Made by a program: the position numbers and the translations under genes. The notes below the pieces were generated by a model. The model saw nothing but the letters and a program-made list of their open reading frames with translations. It was not told where the DNA came from and searched no databases. A DNA stretch of 64,000 nt from Globodera rostochiensis (taxonomy: Eukaryota; Nematoda; Chromadorea; Rhabditida; Heteroderidae): NCBI GenBank assembly GCA_018350325.1, contig JAEVLN010000006.1, positions 3,958,056 to 4,022,055 of the forward strand. Direction: 5' to 3'. Position 1 is the first letter of the stretch. Each line of letters starts with the position of its first letter. Below, piece by piece: positions 45,601 through 56,224 of the stretch.

Positions 45601-48600
45601 CGAACGGTTTGGTGTTTTGTTTTTGGGGGTTAAGCCAAACGGTTTGGTGTTCTGTTTTTGGGGTTAAGCCGAACGGTTTGGTGTTCTGTTTTTGGGGATT
45701 AAGCCGAACGGTTTGATGTTCTGTTTTTGGGGATTAAGCCGAACGGTTTGATGTTCTGTTTGGGGGGTTGAGCCGAACGGTTTGGTATTCTGTTTTTGGG
45801 GGTTAAGCCGAACGGTTTGGTGTTCTGTTGAGGTACGACATTGTGTTGGAGCGGCAGGAAGCGTCAGCCAGTCCCATCGAGAGGGTCAGTCGCAAAACCG
45901 TCTAACACTTGCAATTCAAAACAATCAATTCATTTTAAGCATTCCCACATGGCTCTGCTCCAGAATGGACTCAAATTGATTGATTTGGCATTGGCCAACC
46001 GAACGGACTCGTCGTCGTCGTCATCACGGCACAACTTTCGCCTGTTCAGCCCCCGCTTTATGCCATTGATGCCCGACAAAGGCGGTTTACAGCACAACAA
46101 TTCACTGCTGTCCCCGACTTTGTTGGCAATGTATGAGGAACATGACAACAAATCGATCGGAAATGTGCCAGAGGTTTTTGATCAGAGAAGTTGAAGGGTC
46201 AGATGGAATAATTGGGGGCCAAAAGATGTTGAGGAAGGCGGGCGTTGGAGAGCGGGAACGACTGGGACTGATCGAAACGCTGATGGACATCACGGGGACG
46301 ACCGCGAAGGTGGACCACGCCCTGGAGATGTTCAAGGAACTGAACTTGTTCAACGAAGGTAATTATGGCACATTTGTGTTTGAATTGTTTGTGTAAGGTT
46401 GGGAAAAGGGTTTGGACCCCGAACCCGTCCCATAAATTTAGGCCATTTTTGGGGGTTTCCCCGACCCCTGTTCCCGACACTTCCAACCCCGGGACCATTC
46501 TTCGGGGTTTCCCCGACCCCCGTTCCCGACACTTCCAACCCGGGGCCATTTTTCGGGGTTTCCCCGTCCCCTGTTCCCGACACTTCCAACCCCGGGGTCA
46601 TTTTTCGGGGTTTCCCCGACACCCGTCCCCGCCACTTCCACGCCCGGGGCCATTTTTCGGGGTTTCCCCGTCCCCCGTTCCCGACACTTCCAACCCCGGG
46701 GTCATTTTTCGGGGTTTCCCCGACACCCGTCCCCGCCACTTCCACGCCCGGGGCCATTTTTCGGGGTTTCCCCGACCCCCATCCCCGACACTTCTACGCC
46801 CGGGGCCATAGTCTTTTTTTTAATAGAAAAAGTTTTTTAATGTATAGAAAAAAACATTAAATTTTAAGAAAATTTGTTTCCTTTTTTATGTGTCGGCGGT
46901 CCTTTGATGGAAAGTGCGGACCGGATTGTGAAGGCCTTTTTTGCACTGGAAGACTCACTGGACGAGCAGCAAAAGGAGCAGTGCGAACAGAACGGATACA
47001 CTTTTGCCCGAAAAGAGCAAATTGAAAAACTGTTGCGGGACCAAGGTGATTCTGAACTGACTGGGGGGCAGGGTGGTCTCCAATTAACGATTGTTTGAAA
47101 AATGTGACCAAATTTTCAAGATTTTTGTTCAAATTCTTTAACAAAAATGCTAAATTGCTGAACATTTCGCCAATAATTCTTCAAATTACGAGGACGGGGG
47201 GGGGCTTTGTTCGGCACCGCCACCCCCCCCCCCCCAGAAGTAAAGGCAAAAATTTGCATTTCTATTTTTTGAAAAATAATTTTTTCCCATATTTTTGGAC
47301 CTTGACGCCATATTTTTCACTATTGGAAAGGGCCGGCCAGCCTGGACTAGGGTTGAGTTAACACAAACAAATGTTTTGTTTTTTTTAAAATTGTAGCGGT
47401 TGATTTGTCGAAGCTTCCGGACATGGAACAGTTCGATGATTATGATCGAATGAGCCTGGAAGAGAAAGAGTTGGCCCTGTGGGCGACCATCGAACAGATT
47501 GCGACGTCGTCGTCGTCGTCGAGCAGTACCAGCGGCAAACCAATAAAAGTTTTATTTACAAAACTGCATTCTCGATCAAGACTATTAACCCGGGTACAAA
47601 ATCATAAACCGGGCACCATATACCGGGTTTAAAACTGGTCTTGTCCAACCCTAATCAAGACCAATAATTTTGCGGATCCAAATTAGGGTTGGTCCCCAAC
47701 ATCTCGGGGCGGGTAAGGTCGGGGCCAAAACCCAGATAAAAAAAAAATTGGGAGTTTTTCCCAGCAAAACCTCGAAAAATTCAAAAAAGTCGGGGACGAA
47801 AACCCCGACGTCGGGGTTCGGGAATGTAAATAAGTATTGAAGAAAATTGCTTTAAATTAAAATAAATGGCGGATTTTGCGAACCGACTCATCGTCAGGGT
47901 TATTGATCAGGATCACAAATCTATGCAAAAACAGTGATCATGGGCACTGTCATTCATTCGTATTAGGAGGACTGGCGACGCGTCAAGCGCAGCTTCGCAA
48001 CTCGGGTGAATGAGCCGACCATTTTGTCACCGTTCGCTTTTGCCCCGTCCCATGGCCTTTCTGTGCTTGGGCCAACCATTCTGTCACCCAGCAGCTTCAG
48101 GTGGTTGTTTGGCCTTTTTGGTTGATCGATCTTTTGCTTAAATTGTTTTTCCAATTTTTTAGTCCGAGCATTTTGGGCCCGTCGATGTGCGTGAGGAGGA
48201 GGGGCCTCCTATGACGGCGGCGTTCACTTCAGTGCCGGACACTTCAGTGCCAGCAACCTTTGAAAGTCTATAACTCTTTTTAAACGCAACTAAATTAAAT
48301 AAAACAAGATGTTATTAGTCAAAAGCTCTAAATAAGAAGAATCATTTAGGGGAAAAAGCCAAGCGGTTCAATTCAGTTTTTAAAAAGTTCAATGTGAACG
48401 TAATTTATTGTGCAATAACTTTTTCAAGATGTTTCTAATTGTTTAGCGTTGGCTTAACAATAACTTTTAAAAGCTTGGAGCTTTCGAATGCCATCTTGTT
48501 TGTTTGGTTTGGTTGAGTTTAAAAAGAGTTATAGACTTTTAAAGTTGCTGGCACTGAAGTGTCCCGGCACTGAAGTGATGCGTACCCCCCTACGATGAAT

Positions 48601-49652
48601 TTTCTTAAAATTTACCCCCCCCCCCAATTTCAGTCTTTCGCCGAACATTCTCTCACCTAGCATCTTCAAGTAAGTTAATTTATATTAACACGATTTTGAA
48701 GCTTAAAAGTTGTTGATCCAAAATGATTGATCAACTTTCTCATCATTTTTAGACCAGCGATTCTGAGCCCTTCGATGTAAGCCAAATTTTAAATATTTTT
48801 TAAAATCATTTTGTACAGAATGAGCCCGGCGATTTTGTCCCCATATTTGGCCAACCCAACCATTTTGAGGTGCAAATTTCAGAATTTAGAAACAAAAAGT
48901 TAGCTCTCATTTTCAGTCCTGGTCTTCTGGGGGCGTTCATCCTGAATCCGGTAAATTTCTAAATTTAAATTTCCAGCAACTTTTGGCCTTTCTTTCAGGT
49001 TATCCTCACTCCTTTCATCCTGTCACCGGGGGTATATTTTTTTTATGTTTGAATTTTAAACACTAAACAAATAGTAAACCTTAAAAAATTAGGCTTATCC
49101 GATAATAATAAAACTATAAATGTCGTATATTAAAAATAAATTTATCTTGAACAAAAAGGCCATGTATCCCAGCATTCTGAACCCGTTCGCGCTGGCGCCA
49201 AGCATTTTGAGTCCCCTCAGTAAGTACAATGTAGGGTTGCAGCCGGGCGAGGACAACCGGGGATCCCCGGTCATTCTCATCCCCGACCCCGTTCCCCGGT
49301 TTGCCCATCCCCGAAAACGGGGATCACCGCCTTGTCGTCCCCGGTATCCCCGTTCCCCGGTTTGCTCATCCCCGAAAACGGGGATCCCCGGGGTTGTCCG
49401 TCCCCGGTATCCCCGTTCCCCGGTTTGAGCGGTAATCCCACCCCCCCCCCGGCTGCAACCCTAGTACAATGGCATAAATCATCTTTTTTTTAATACAAAA
49501 TTATCTAATTCATCGAAAAAGTCCTCTCGCCCGACATCGTCTCGCACCAAACTCTCGGCGGTGCCATCTTTTCGCCCGTAATGCTTTCGCCGGCCATCTT
49601 CACCCATGGTTACTTGATGGTCAGCATTTTCTCGCCCTCATTCCTTTCTTGA
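42638..49652 (+). CDS. MLT-10-like moulting-cycle protein (secreted)
   Basis: About 18 exons: 42,638-42,737; 42,842-43,045; 43,839-~44,460; 44,498-44,652; 45,833-45,884; 45,940-~46,173; ~46,186-46,358; 46,869-47,045; 47,397-47,548; 47,967-48,100; 48,163-48,186; 48,634-48,669; 48,753-48,776; 48,819-48,869; 48,917-48,950; 48,999-49,031; 49,159-49,219; 49,522-49,652. Exon 1 is a signal peptide (RRRLLIASVYSFLCYFRLAS). The centre has RLFSPRFMPLMPDKGG, LLSPTLLAMYEE, GLIETLMDITG, GPLMESADRIVKAFFALE and GYTFARKEQIEKLL, as in nematode moulting-cycle domains (PF04870). The C-terminus is the family's LSP repeat (NEPTILSPFAFAP, LGPTILSPSSF, PSILNPFALAPSILSPL), ending FSPSFLSstop. MLT-10 family proteins are secreted by epidermis and needed for cuticle moulting. 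Two doubtful joints remain: a stop before the exon 3 donor and a frame change near 46,175. Exon 3 carries expanded NEKKEMPL repeats. Confidence 0.8.
43957..44125 (+). repeat. 24-bp coding repeat (NEKKEMPL units)
   Basis: Seven or so near-identical units of AATGAAAAGAAGGAAATGCC encode a Lys/Glu-rich octapeptide repeat in exon 3 of the MLT-10-like gene. The low divergence indicates recent expansion. Confidence 0.85.
44680..45830. repeat. 35-bp satellite in intron 4 of the MLT-10-like gene
   Basis: About 33 units of GCCGAACGGTTTGGTGTTCT plus GTTTTTGGGGGTTAA. Variants (GCCAAACGG; GTCTTG; GTGTTGAG) recur in a fixed order, indicating a higher-order repeat. The array begins within about 30 bp of the exon 4 donor and ends a few bases before the exon 5 acceptor, so it fills nearly the whole intron. 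Confidence 0.92.
46430..46812. repeat. ~50-bp GC-rich minisatellite in intron 7 of the MLT-10-like gene
   Basis: Units of GGGGTTTCCCCGACCCCCGT followed by CCCGACACTTCCAACCCCGG and GGCCATTTTTC, alternating GACACCCGTCCCCGCC versions as a ~100-bp higher-order unit. Open frames on both strands are by-products of the repeat. Confidence 0.9.
47690..47830. mobile_element. Diverged CCCCGAC MITE in intron 9 of the MLT-10-like gene
   Basis: Starts near TAGGGTTGGTCCCC and contains AAAACCCCGACGTCGGGG. It resembles the element at 41,819-41,997, but the right end is not clear. Confidence 0.55.
48225..48576. mobile_element. Long-TIR element in intron 11 of the MLT-10-like gene
   Basis: The left arm CACTTCAGTGCCGGACACTT and right arm AAGTGTCCCGGCACTGAAGTG continue inward through CAGCAAC and AAAGTCTATAACTC, giving an inverted repeat of roughly 60 bp. 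The interior words (TTTTAAAAGCTTGGAGCTTT, GCCATCTTGTTTGTTTG) recur at 26,490-26,560, 31,480-31,520 and 36,570-36,625. No clean target duplication was found. Confidence 0.75.
49232..49463. mobile_element. MITE with GGGGATCCCCGG array, perfect 8-bp duplication
   Basis: It starts TAGGGTTGCAGCCGGG and ends CCCGGCTGCAACCCTA, a perfect 16-bp inverted repeat. It is flanked by GTACAATG at 49,224-49,231 and 49,464-49,471. The interior is a few units of the same repeat that is hugely amplified at 23,850-24,665. It lies in the last intron of the MLT-10-like gene. Confidence 0.92.
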
Positions 49653-49727
49653 CAAAACTGAGAAAATGATGAAATTCCCCCCAAAAGGACCCCATTATTA
49701 TTTTTGTGTATAATTTGTTTTTTCAAT

Positions 49728-50148
49728 CGTGCTGGGTCGTTTCGTAAATTCCGCCACTATGGGCGTTTCGTAAATCCGCGACATATATTTTATGAGTTTA
49801 GACATCATAACTTTATACACCCCGCACTAAATCACTTAATCCTTATACCATTGGAAAGCTCTATATGAATAGAAAAAGCAACACAGCAAAGTTGAAGCGA
49901 TTAGATAAGTATTAAAAAAGTTATAATGTAAAATTGCCAAAAATCAGGGGTTTTTCGTGGTTTTCTGATCATACCTTTTTAAAAACTTTGATTTACTGCT
50001 TAGTTTAGTTTTACAAATAGTTTCTACTCATTTAGTGCTTTCCATTGATATAGGGTTTAATTGATTTAGTGCGGGGTGTATAAAGTTATGATGTCTAAAA
50101 CTATTCCATAAAATATATGTGGCGGAATTTACGAAATGACCTAGCACC
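49728..50148. mobile_element. TIR element with 9-bp duplication
   Basis: It starts CGTGCTGGGTCGTTTCG and ends CGAAATGACCTAGCACC, with arms of about 30 bp. It is flanked by TTTTTCAAT at 49,719-49,727 and 50,149-50,157. The interior is itself partly palindromic (GATTTAGTGCGG near both ends). A partial copy lies in the chemoreceptor intron at 26,604-26,870. Confidence 0.85.
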
Positions 50149-51073
50149 TTTTTCAATCATTTTCATCCCTCCCAGGGATATTCCTCCCGGAATATGGGTA
50201 CCTCGCGGAACATCCCCAACTCATCACCAATAAAACTTGCTTCAACCTTAACCGATTCAAAAATGCTTAAAGCCATTCGAAAGAGCTCGAAAAGTTTAAG
50301 CTAACTTTAATTCTAAGCTTTGCGATTGGACAAATATCAAAAAAGTTATGGTCATAACAAGGCTTAGAATGGATTGAATGCTATACAATTTGTACAATTT
50401 GCGGGAGGTACCCATATTCCGCAATTTTTCCAAATGTGCATTATTTTTTAACATTCATACATAGTGCATTAATTGCCTTTAAGTTTGTCTGCGTATTCTC
50501 CGCTCAAAATTGTTAAAAATTATTTTAAAAATTTCCCGAGACTCCCCATCAACGAAATCCAAGCCTAGATACGGCTCCGGTTTCGCGTAAAACATAAAAT
50601 TTGACCCCTAAAATTGATTTTGGAGAACATTTTTGAGCGTCGTCCTTGGAATTCGCCAAACTTTCTGTTATGTCCTTGAAAATCAACATGTTTGACCTTA
50701 ACGATTTGTGGCCATCGATTCTGGGGTTTTGAGCATATTTCGAGCATATTTTGGCATGTTTGACCAAAAATTTGTAAAAATGCACTTAAAATCACGGGTT
50801 TCTGGCTGTTTTTGAAAAATAATTCATCTTTAACGACCGACTTTTAGTCATTTTCGAAAAAAAGCTGGAAAAATTGAACATTCGCATAAAAAATACTGAA
50901 ATGGCGCAACGCTCAAGTGGCTGAGCCGAATGGCCAGACTGGCGCTGAGTTCGCCTTGCGATTAAAACTAACGGAATTTTCAACTTTCCAAAAATGATAA
51001 AATAATACGCGAAAAAGCTTTAAATCTCTATTTATTAGGCGTTAAAAGAAGAAAAAAGGGTATTATTTAGAAT

Positions 51074-51258
51074 AGAGGAGCCCGGTCGAGACGAGATCTC
51101 GTCTCGAGGATCTCGAAAAATCTCGACGAGATTCTCGAGAAATCTCGACTTCGAGATCACGTCTCGAATAAAACGGAGTTTTCGAAATTTTTCGAGACCC
51201 GAGATTTTTTCGAGAATCTCGTCTCGAGTCTCGCTTGAAGCTTAAGGTCCGGGCTCTA
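51074..51258. mobile_element. MITE with CTCGAGA arrays, perfect 8-bp duplication
   Basis: It starts AGAGGAGCCCGGTCGAG and ends AAGGTCCGGGCTCTA. It is flanked by TTTAGAAT at 51,066-51,073 and 51,259-51,266. The interior is CTCGAGA/TCTCGAG palindromic repeat. Confidence 0.85.
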
Positions 51259-52217
51259 TTTAGAATGTACCCCCCCCCCCTTAAGATTTCGACTGGTCCG
51301 GGCTTCAACCATGACCGGCCGAGATAGTGGCATCAAAAAGATAATAAAAAAGGCAAGAAAATGTATCAAACCCGGTTTTCGTAACCAATTTAGAAATTAT
51401 GACCGGTTAACCGACCTGGTTTTTCGGTTTATGGTCATGTTTCCTGTTTCAAAAGCTTTTTGAAAAGATTTTACATTAAAAATGATAAAAACTTCTGAAA
51501 ATACAAAAACAAAGACAAATAATTCGTTGGGCTTAGGCTTAAGCCTAAGCCTAGGCCTAACGAACCCAAGGCCCAGGGTGGCTTAGGCCTAATCCTAACG
51601 CATTCCCCCCGTTATTCTATTGCGCTTTTGTTACTTAAAAATAGTTTTTCCTTAATTTTCAAAAATTAACCGATTGAAAGACGCTTTTAAGGTCGAGAGC
51701 GCTAAAATTTTTTGCTTGCCCCATCGTTTTAGCACCTACGAAAACCTATAAACGCGGCTTTGGATGATTATGGTGAAAAAAATCTTAGATTTCAAAATCT
51801 TAGACGTCGTCAGAGCTTAAAAATATTGCCGGATTTGTGATCAGCAAGCAGCCTTGAAAACCCCCATATATGTTTTCAGCAGATTTGGTGAGGGGTTCAC
51901 AAAACAGGAAAGTACCAATAAAGGCATTTGCCATTAAAAAAGGTCAATTTGAGATCCCTGCTGCCTAACTTTCCCCCAGTTATTCTCTCCGGCTTTGGAG
52001 TTACTTAAAAGTCGTTTTTCCTTAATTTCAAAAATTTTAAAAACCGTTTTAATGTTTCTATTGACGAATTCGTAAGCAGCTCATCAATAAAATATTTTCA
52101 GACATTTTAGAAAAAAAGTTTTTCCAATATGTAAAAGTAAAATGCCAAAATACTCCCATAGCATATATTCAAATCTTTTCTAAATCTAGGTAGCCGAATG
52201 TATATGGATGGATGGGA

Positions 52218-52359
52218 TGGCATTGGTGGGAATGCCAAATTTGTATAATCAATAAATGTAAAAATTGAACAATGGGAAGGCATGTTTATTTGCGTCTGGA
52301 AACAGAGAGATGAGACCCGTGATTTAGGGCAAAAAATGCCAATAGTGCAAAAAATGCCA
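52218..52359 (+). promoter_or_regulatory. Cluster of ATGCCA/TGGCAT words upstream of the cysteine-containing secreted gene
   Basis: Four copies (52,218, 52,232, 52,336 and 52,354) occur in 142 bp, 450-590 bp before the start at 52,808. ATGCCA is the reported dorsal-gland-box motif in cyst nematodes. Two of the copies lie in a local AAAAATGCCAA repeat, so chance clustering is possible. Confidence 0.3.
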
Positions 52360-52807
52360 ATTTAAGGGCTGAAATTGAAGATTTTTTTCATATTATATTA
52401 TTATATTTCTCATTTTAATCTTTAAAATAAATCTGGTAAAATTATTTTTCATTTTTCTTTTTCTTTCACATTATTAAAAATAAAATTTGTAATTTTAAAT
52501 TAAAATCATTTAAAGACAAATTGCCTTTTTAAGATGGCAAATGCTGGCTTTTTTTGGAATTTTCAACAGTAACAATTTTATTAAGTTTATGATTTAGTAG
52601 AGTTTTAAAAAGTAAAAGAAATTTTAATTTTTGTAAAAAAATTGAACTTTATTTGGTAACATTTTTTGAAAAAATTTCATCAAGTTTTCAATCTATTTAA
52701 GCTGCAAACGTTATTATTGTAGCTATAAAAGGCTCAACGAATTAAATTTAATAAAAAATATATTTTCTTTTGAATTTTTAAAAGCTTATTTCTAAAATCA
52801 CATTAAA

Positions 52808-53284
52808 ATGGCGAAATTTGTTTTATTGCCTATCGCAATTTGGGTTTACCTAATTCTGCTCAGCAACTTTGGGCTTGAAACTTCTGGATGGTAAATAATA
52901 AAAAAATTCAGACTAAATAACGTTTCTTTAACATTATATAAAAAAATGTAATATGATTATTTTCATCATTACCTTTTATTTTTTAGTGGTGATGGTGGCC
53001 CTTCAGAAACGATATCCCGTATTATTTTTTAAATTGATGATTCAAAAAATTATAGTTCATGAGCATTTAATTTAAACAAAATAATATGCTTATTTATTTT
53101 TATTCTTAATAATTAATCGTTTTTAATGTAATAAAAAGAAATTATTTTAAATTAAGGCAATGAATGCAGCGGCTTTAAATCTCGTGAAGAATGTCATGGC
53201 ACGACGGTAATCTCTCAGAATGGCACCACTGTTGAGTGCAGATGGCATGAAAAGAGAAACGAATGCCTTCCAGTATCAGTATAG
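52808..53284 (+). CDS. 80-residue secreted cysteine-containing protein, effector-like
   Basis: Exons 52,808-52,890, 52,987-53,018 and 53,157-53,284, with GT-AG introns in phases 2 and 1, give 80 residues. Residues 1-25 are a signal peptide (MAKFVLLPIAIWVYLILLSN). The mature part starts near GCGDGGPSE and carries four further cysteines: NECSGFKSREECHGTT, then TTVECRWHEKRNECLPVSV. An Asn-Gly-Thr glycosylation site lies between them. C-x8-C, C-x14-C and C-x8-C spacing suggests a compact disulphide domain. The middle exon is only 32 bp. It shares the signal exon, intron, glycine-rich start design with the gene at 11,899. The family is not recognised; a parasitism role is inferred from architecture only. 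Confidence 0.7.
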
Positions 53285-53577
53285 GTATCCGTAAAGAATT
53301 CAATTCTTTATGACAGAACGAATTTTGCAAGAATTTGGTGTTATTTTTATGTTTAAGTGATCAGTGATCAGTGATGATCATTCATTGTTATTACCTGTTC
53401 CTTTGTTGATAAAAACTAACAATTTTGATTTTTTACGCTTAAATTCAAATATTAAAAATAATTTAATCTTTTAAATAAAAAAATTCTAATAAATATCTAG
53501 AGATCGAGATTTTCAAATGACACGAGCAAGGGTTACCGACGTACACGGGCAAGGGGTTTTTTTTAAAAAAAAATTTC

Positions 53578-53785
53578 ATGCTCTGACGGATTATCCTCTG
53601 ACGGATTGTCCTTCACTGACGGATTGTCCTTCACTGACGGATTGTCCTCTGACGGAATGAATGGGCACTGACGGATTGTCCTTCACTGACGGATTGTCCT
53701 CTGACGGAATGAATGGGCACTGACGGATTGTCCTTCACTGACGGATTGTCCTCTGACGGAATGGGCACTGACGGATTGTCCGGAG
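53578..53785. repeat. Tandem array of CTGACGGATTGTCC units
   Basis: Repeats of CTGACGGATTGTCCTTCA with a longer variant including GGAATGAATGGGCA. The larger ~60-bp unit occurs three times. It lies immediately 5' of the perfect hairpin at 53,792. Confidence 0.85.
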
Positions 53786-53791
53786 GCCTTT

Positions 53792-53830
53792 CTCGTCTTG
53801 GGGTTAAGTTAACCCGGACCCCAAGACGAG
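53792..53830. other. Perfect 13-bp stem hairpin
   Basis: CTCGTCTTGGGGT pairs with ACCCCAAGACGAG across a 13-base loop (TAAGTTAACCCGG). It may be one end of the element whose other part is the adjacent array. Confidence 0.7.
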
Positions 53831-55545
53831 TAAGCTATGCGCCAAACTTTGAATGCTATTGACATGCGGAAACAATCCAAAGGTTAGTCTTATTCTTTAA
53901 ATTCTGTTCATCTTTATTCAAAGCAAATAATTGATTACAAAAATCTTTATGATGTATTTAACGTCATTTTCATCGTCCGATCATTATGTCCTTGAAAATC
54001 AACATGTTTGTCCTTGCGAGTAATTGTTTGCACGACCCAAACGAACCCTGTTTTATTTCATTTTTGTTCTTGAAAGCTATGTTTGTTTGCCTAAAACTTG
54101 GATTTAAGGAATGTTACATTTTTGGCAAATGTTCCAAGGCTTTTTACGACCTCTCCAAATTCTGTAAAATTTTAGAATAAACTTTAAACAAAAATAGTTA
54201 TTTAATGCCGACAAACTTTTGCAATTTCATTCAGTCATTAGTGGGAGAAACGGACTCCTCTTAATAGTTCGCAGCTCATTAACGATTTTTGGCCATCGAT
54301 CCGTTGTATTAAACGTTTTTTAATCAATTTAATAAATCACTTAAACATATTATTAGGCTGCGCATATTCTCCCAGGTGCCAATAAATTCTAAATTGCTTA
54401 TTCTAATTTTAATATTGATTTTTATGGCTTCAATAATAAATATTTTTATTTTTCAATTGTAAATATTTGTTGGCAAACGCAATTTTGTTGAGGGTAATAA
54501 ACATTTAATACAAAAAGTGATTAAATTATATTCGTTTTTTTAACGTGAAAACAAATTTTTAAACATAAATTTTAGCAATTATTAGAGAGCGGATCGGTAT
54601 GCACTAAAAATGGCCAAAATATGCATGAAAATTGCCAAAAAAAAAATGCCGAAATATGCATCGAGAATGGCATTCTAGTACACTAATTTTGCTTAAAACT
54701 TAATTTTTTCTTCTTAACGTCTAATTAATAGGACTGATACTTTTAGGTTTTTAGCTATTTTTTCTGCAGCTTTGTTTTGGTGAGTTATGCACGAAAAAAT
54801 GTTTTTAGTCAGCAATTTCGTCGTTTTAACGAGGTTATTCGGACCTAAAACCCCAGGAGTGTGCACGGATACTAATTTTATTATCCGTATCCGTCCGTCC
54901 TCAAAACAAAATTTGCAATTTTTGCACCAATTTTTTTGGGAAAATTTGGATCATGAGTTAGGTATCCAACAATCTTTCGGATAAATAAACCCCTGGTAAA
55001 AATAGAAATTTATTGAAGTCTTCAACAATTTTTTGAAAATTCCCTATTTTTTGCTCAGTAAAATCGGATGAATTAAAAAATGCACAACTCAGCTTGATGT
55101 TTAAGATTTTATATCTAATTTAGGGGGGGGGGTTCTATTTTATTAGTCGGAAATTTCGTCGTTTTAACGAGGCTATTTGGACCTAGGAAAACCTATTTTG
55201 GCATTTTTGGCGACTTTTTGAACCCTTTCATATTTGGGCACATATTTCGGCATTTTTTGGAGCATATAATCCCAGCGCTAATTAATAGGTAAAGAACAAT
55301 TTTATTTCTGTTATTTTGGAACAAATTTAATTTCTGAGCAAAAATTTCTGCACAAAATCTTTTTTGCATTCTTTGAGTGGCCAAAATTTGTTCAAATCGA
55401 TGCTATTTTCCGAAGGGTCCCTTTTTTTGTGCAACATTTGGCAAAGTTCGCAAAGCGGAGAGAAGCGATAACTGTACGGGCTCTTCCGATAAGTTTTTGT
55501 CCATTCAAAATGACTAAAATTAAATTAAATTGATAAACAATATTT
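53831..55545. other. Intergenic, no gene seen
   Basis: The 64-codon frame at 53,986-54,180 begins within a repeat also present at 50,670-50,720 (GTCCTTGAAAATCAACATG) and is a chimera across an insertion. GAAATTTCGTCGTTTTAACG recurs at 54,815 and 55,150, marking another repeat pair. TATCCG words near 54,870-54,900 are a scrap of the 10.3-kb element family. Confidence 0.5.
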
Positions 55546-56224
55546 TATTGTTTATATATTTTGATACTTTAAATGCCGCTCAGTGTCATTTTGAACGGAT
55601 ATGAGATATTGTGCCAATTCCTCCACTGTGCCAAAATCGTCAGCGGCGATAAATGCGTTTGGCGGAATGTCAATGCCTAAAGTAAAATAAAAAAAGCATA
55701 AAAAAAATTAAATGAGCCTTCGGAGTTTCCGGGGAATGGGTTTTTTCTGAACAATTTTTTTTAAAAATTTTAACTTCAAATTGTACGAATTAAGGAGTCT
55801 ATATTTTCGGGAAATCTTCATTTTCCCTCAAAAAAATAAGAAATTTTCATAAAGTTCTACATAAGATATGGCACAATTTTGGCAAGTGTGGGCATATGAT
55901 AAAATTTCTAAAATTATGGCATTTGCCATAAAATAGGGCATTCTTGCACCCCTAGAAACAATCCTTTTTAAGGGATTTTAAATTATGCAAAATGTTCCAA
56001 ATTCGTTTCTAATAAAAATGGCATTCACCTGAAAATACGGCACGGTGTAGCACAACTGGAATGGTCAGCTTGCGCAGTGCACGCCAAAATTTCTCTGTTA
56101 TATATTGTGGACACACCGAATTTTCAAAAGCAAAATAGAAGAAATGATTATCTTAAAAAATACACAATTTGTTTTTATAAAAAAATTAAAATAAAATGTT
56201 CACCATTTATAATGGGCCAGGGCT

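Larger units (their letters stand above)
50158..52807. other. Intergenic, repeats only
   Basis: It contains the MITE at 51,074-51,258 and a TTAGGCTTAAGCCTAAGCC palindromic stretch (51,530-51,600) like that at 39,610-39,650 and 20,720-20,800. ATGCCA words lie at 52,232, 52,336 and 52,354, with TGGCAT at 52,218. No coding sequence is supported. Confidence 0.5.

Noticed and set aside
44680..45830. 35-bp repeats considered as CRISPR-like
   Set aside because: No spacers; ordered variants show tandem satellite amplification in an intron.
46350..46860. Open frames of 100-150 codons on both strands
   Set aside because: They lie within the ~50/100-bp minisatellite in an MLT-10-like intron, on both strands at once.
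53986..54180. 64-residue cysteine-containing frame
   Set aside because: Its start lies in a repeat also at 50,670, and the remainder spans an insertion into that repeat. A chance chimera.
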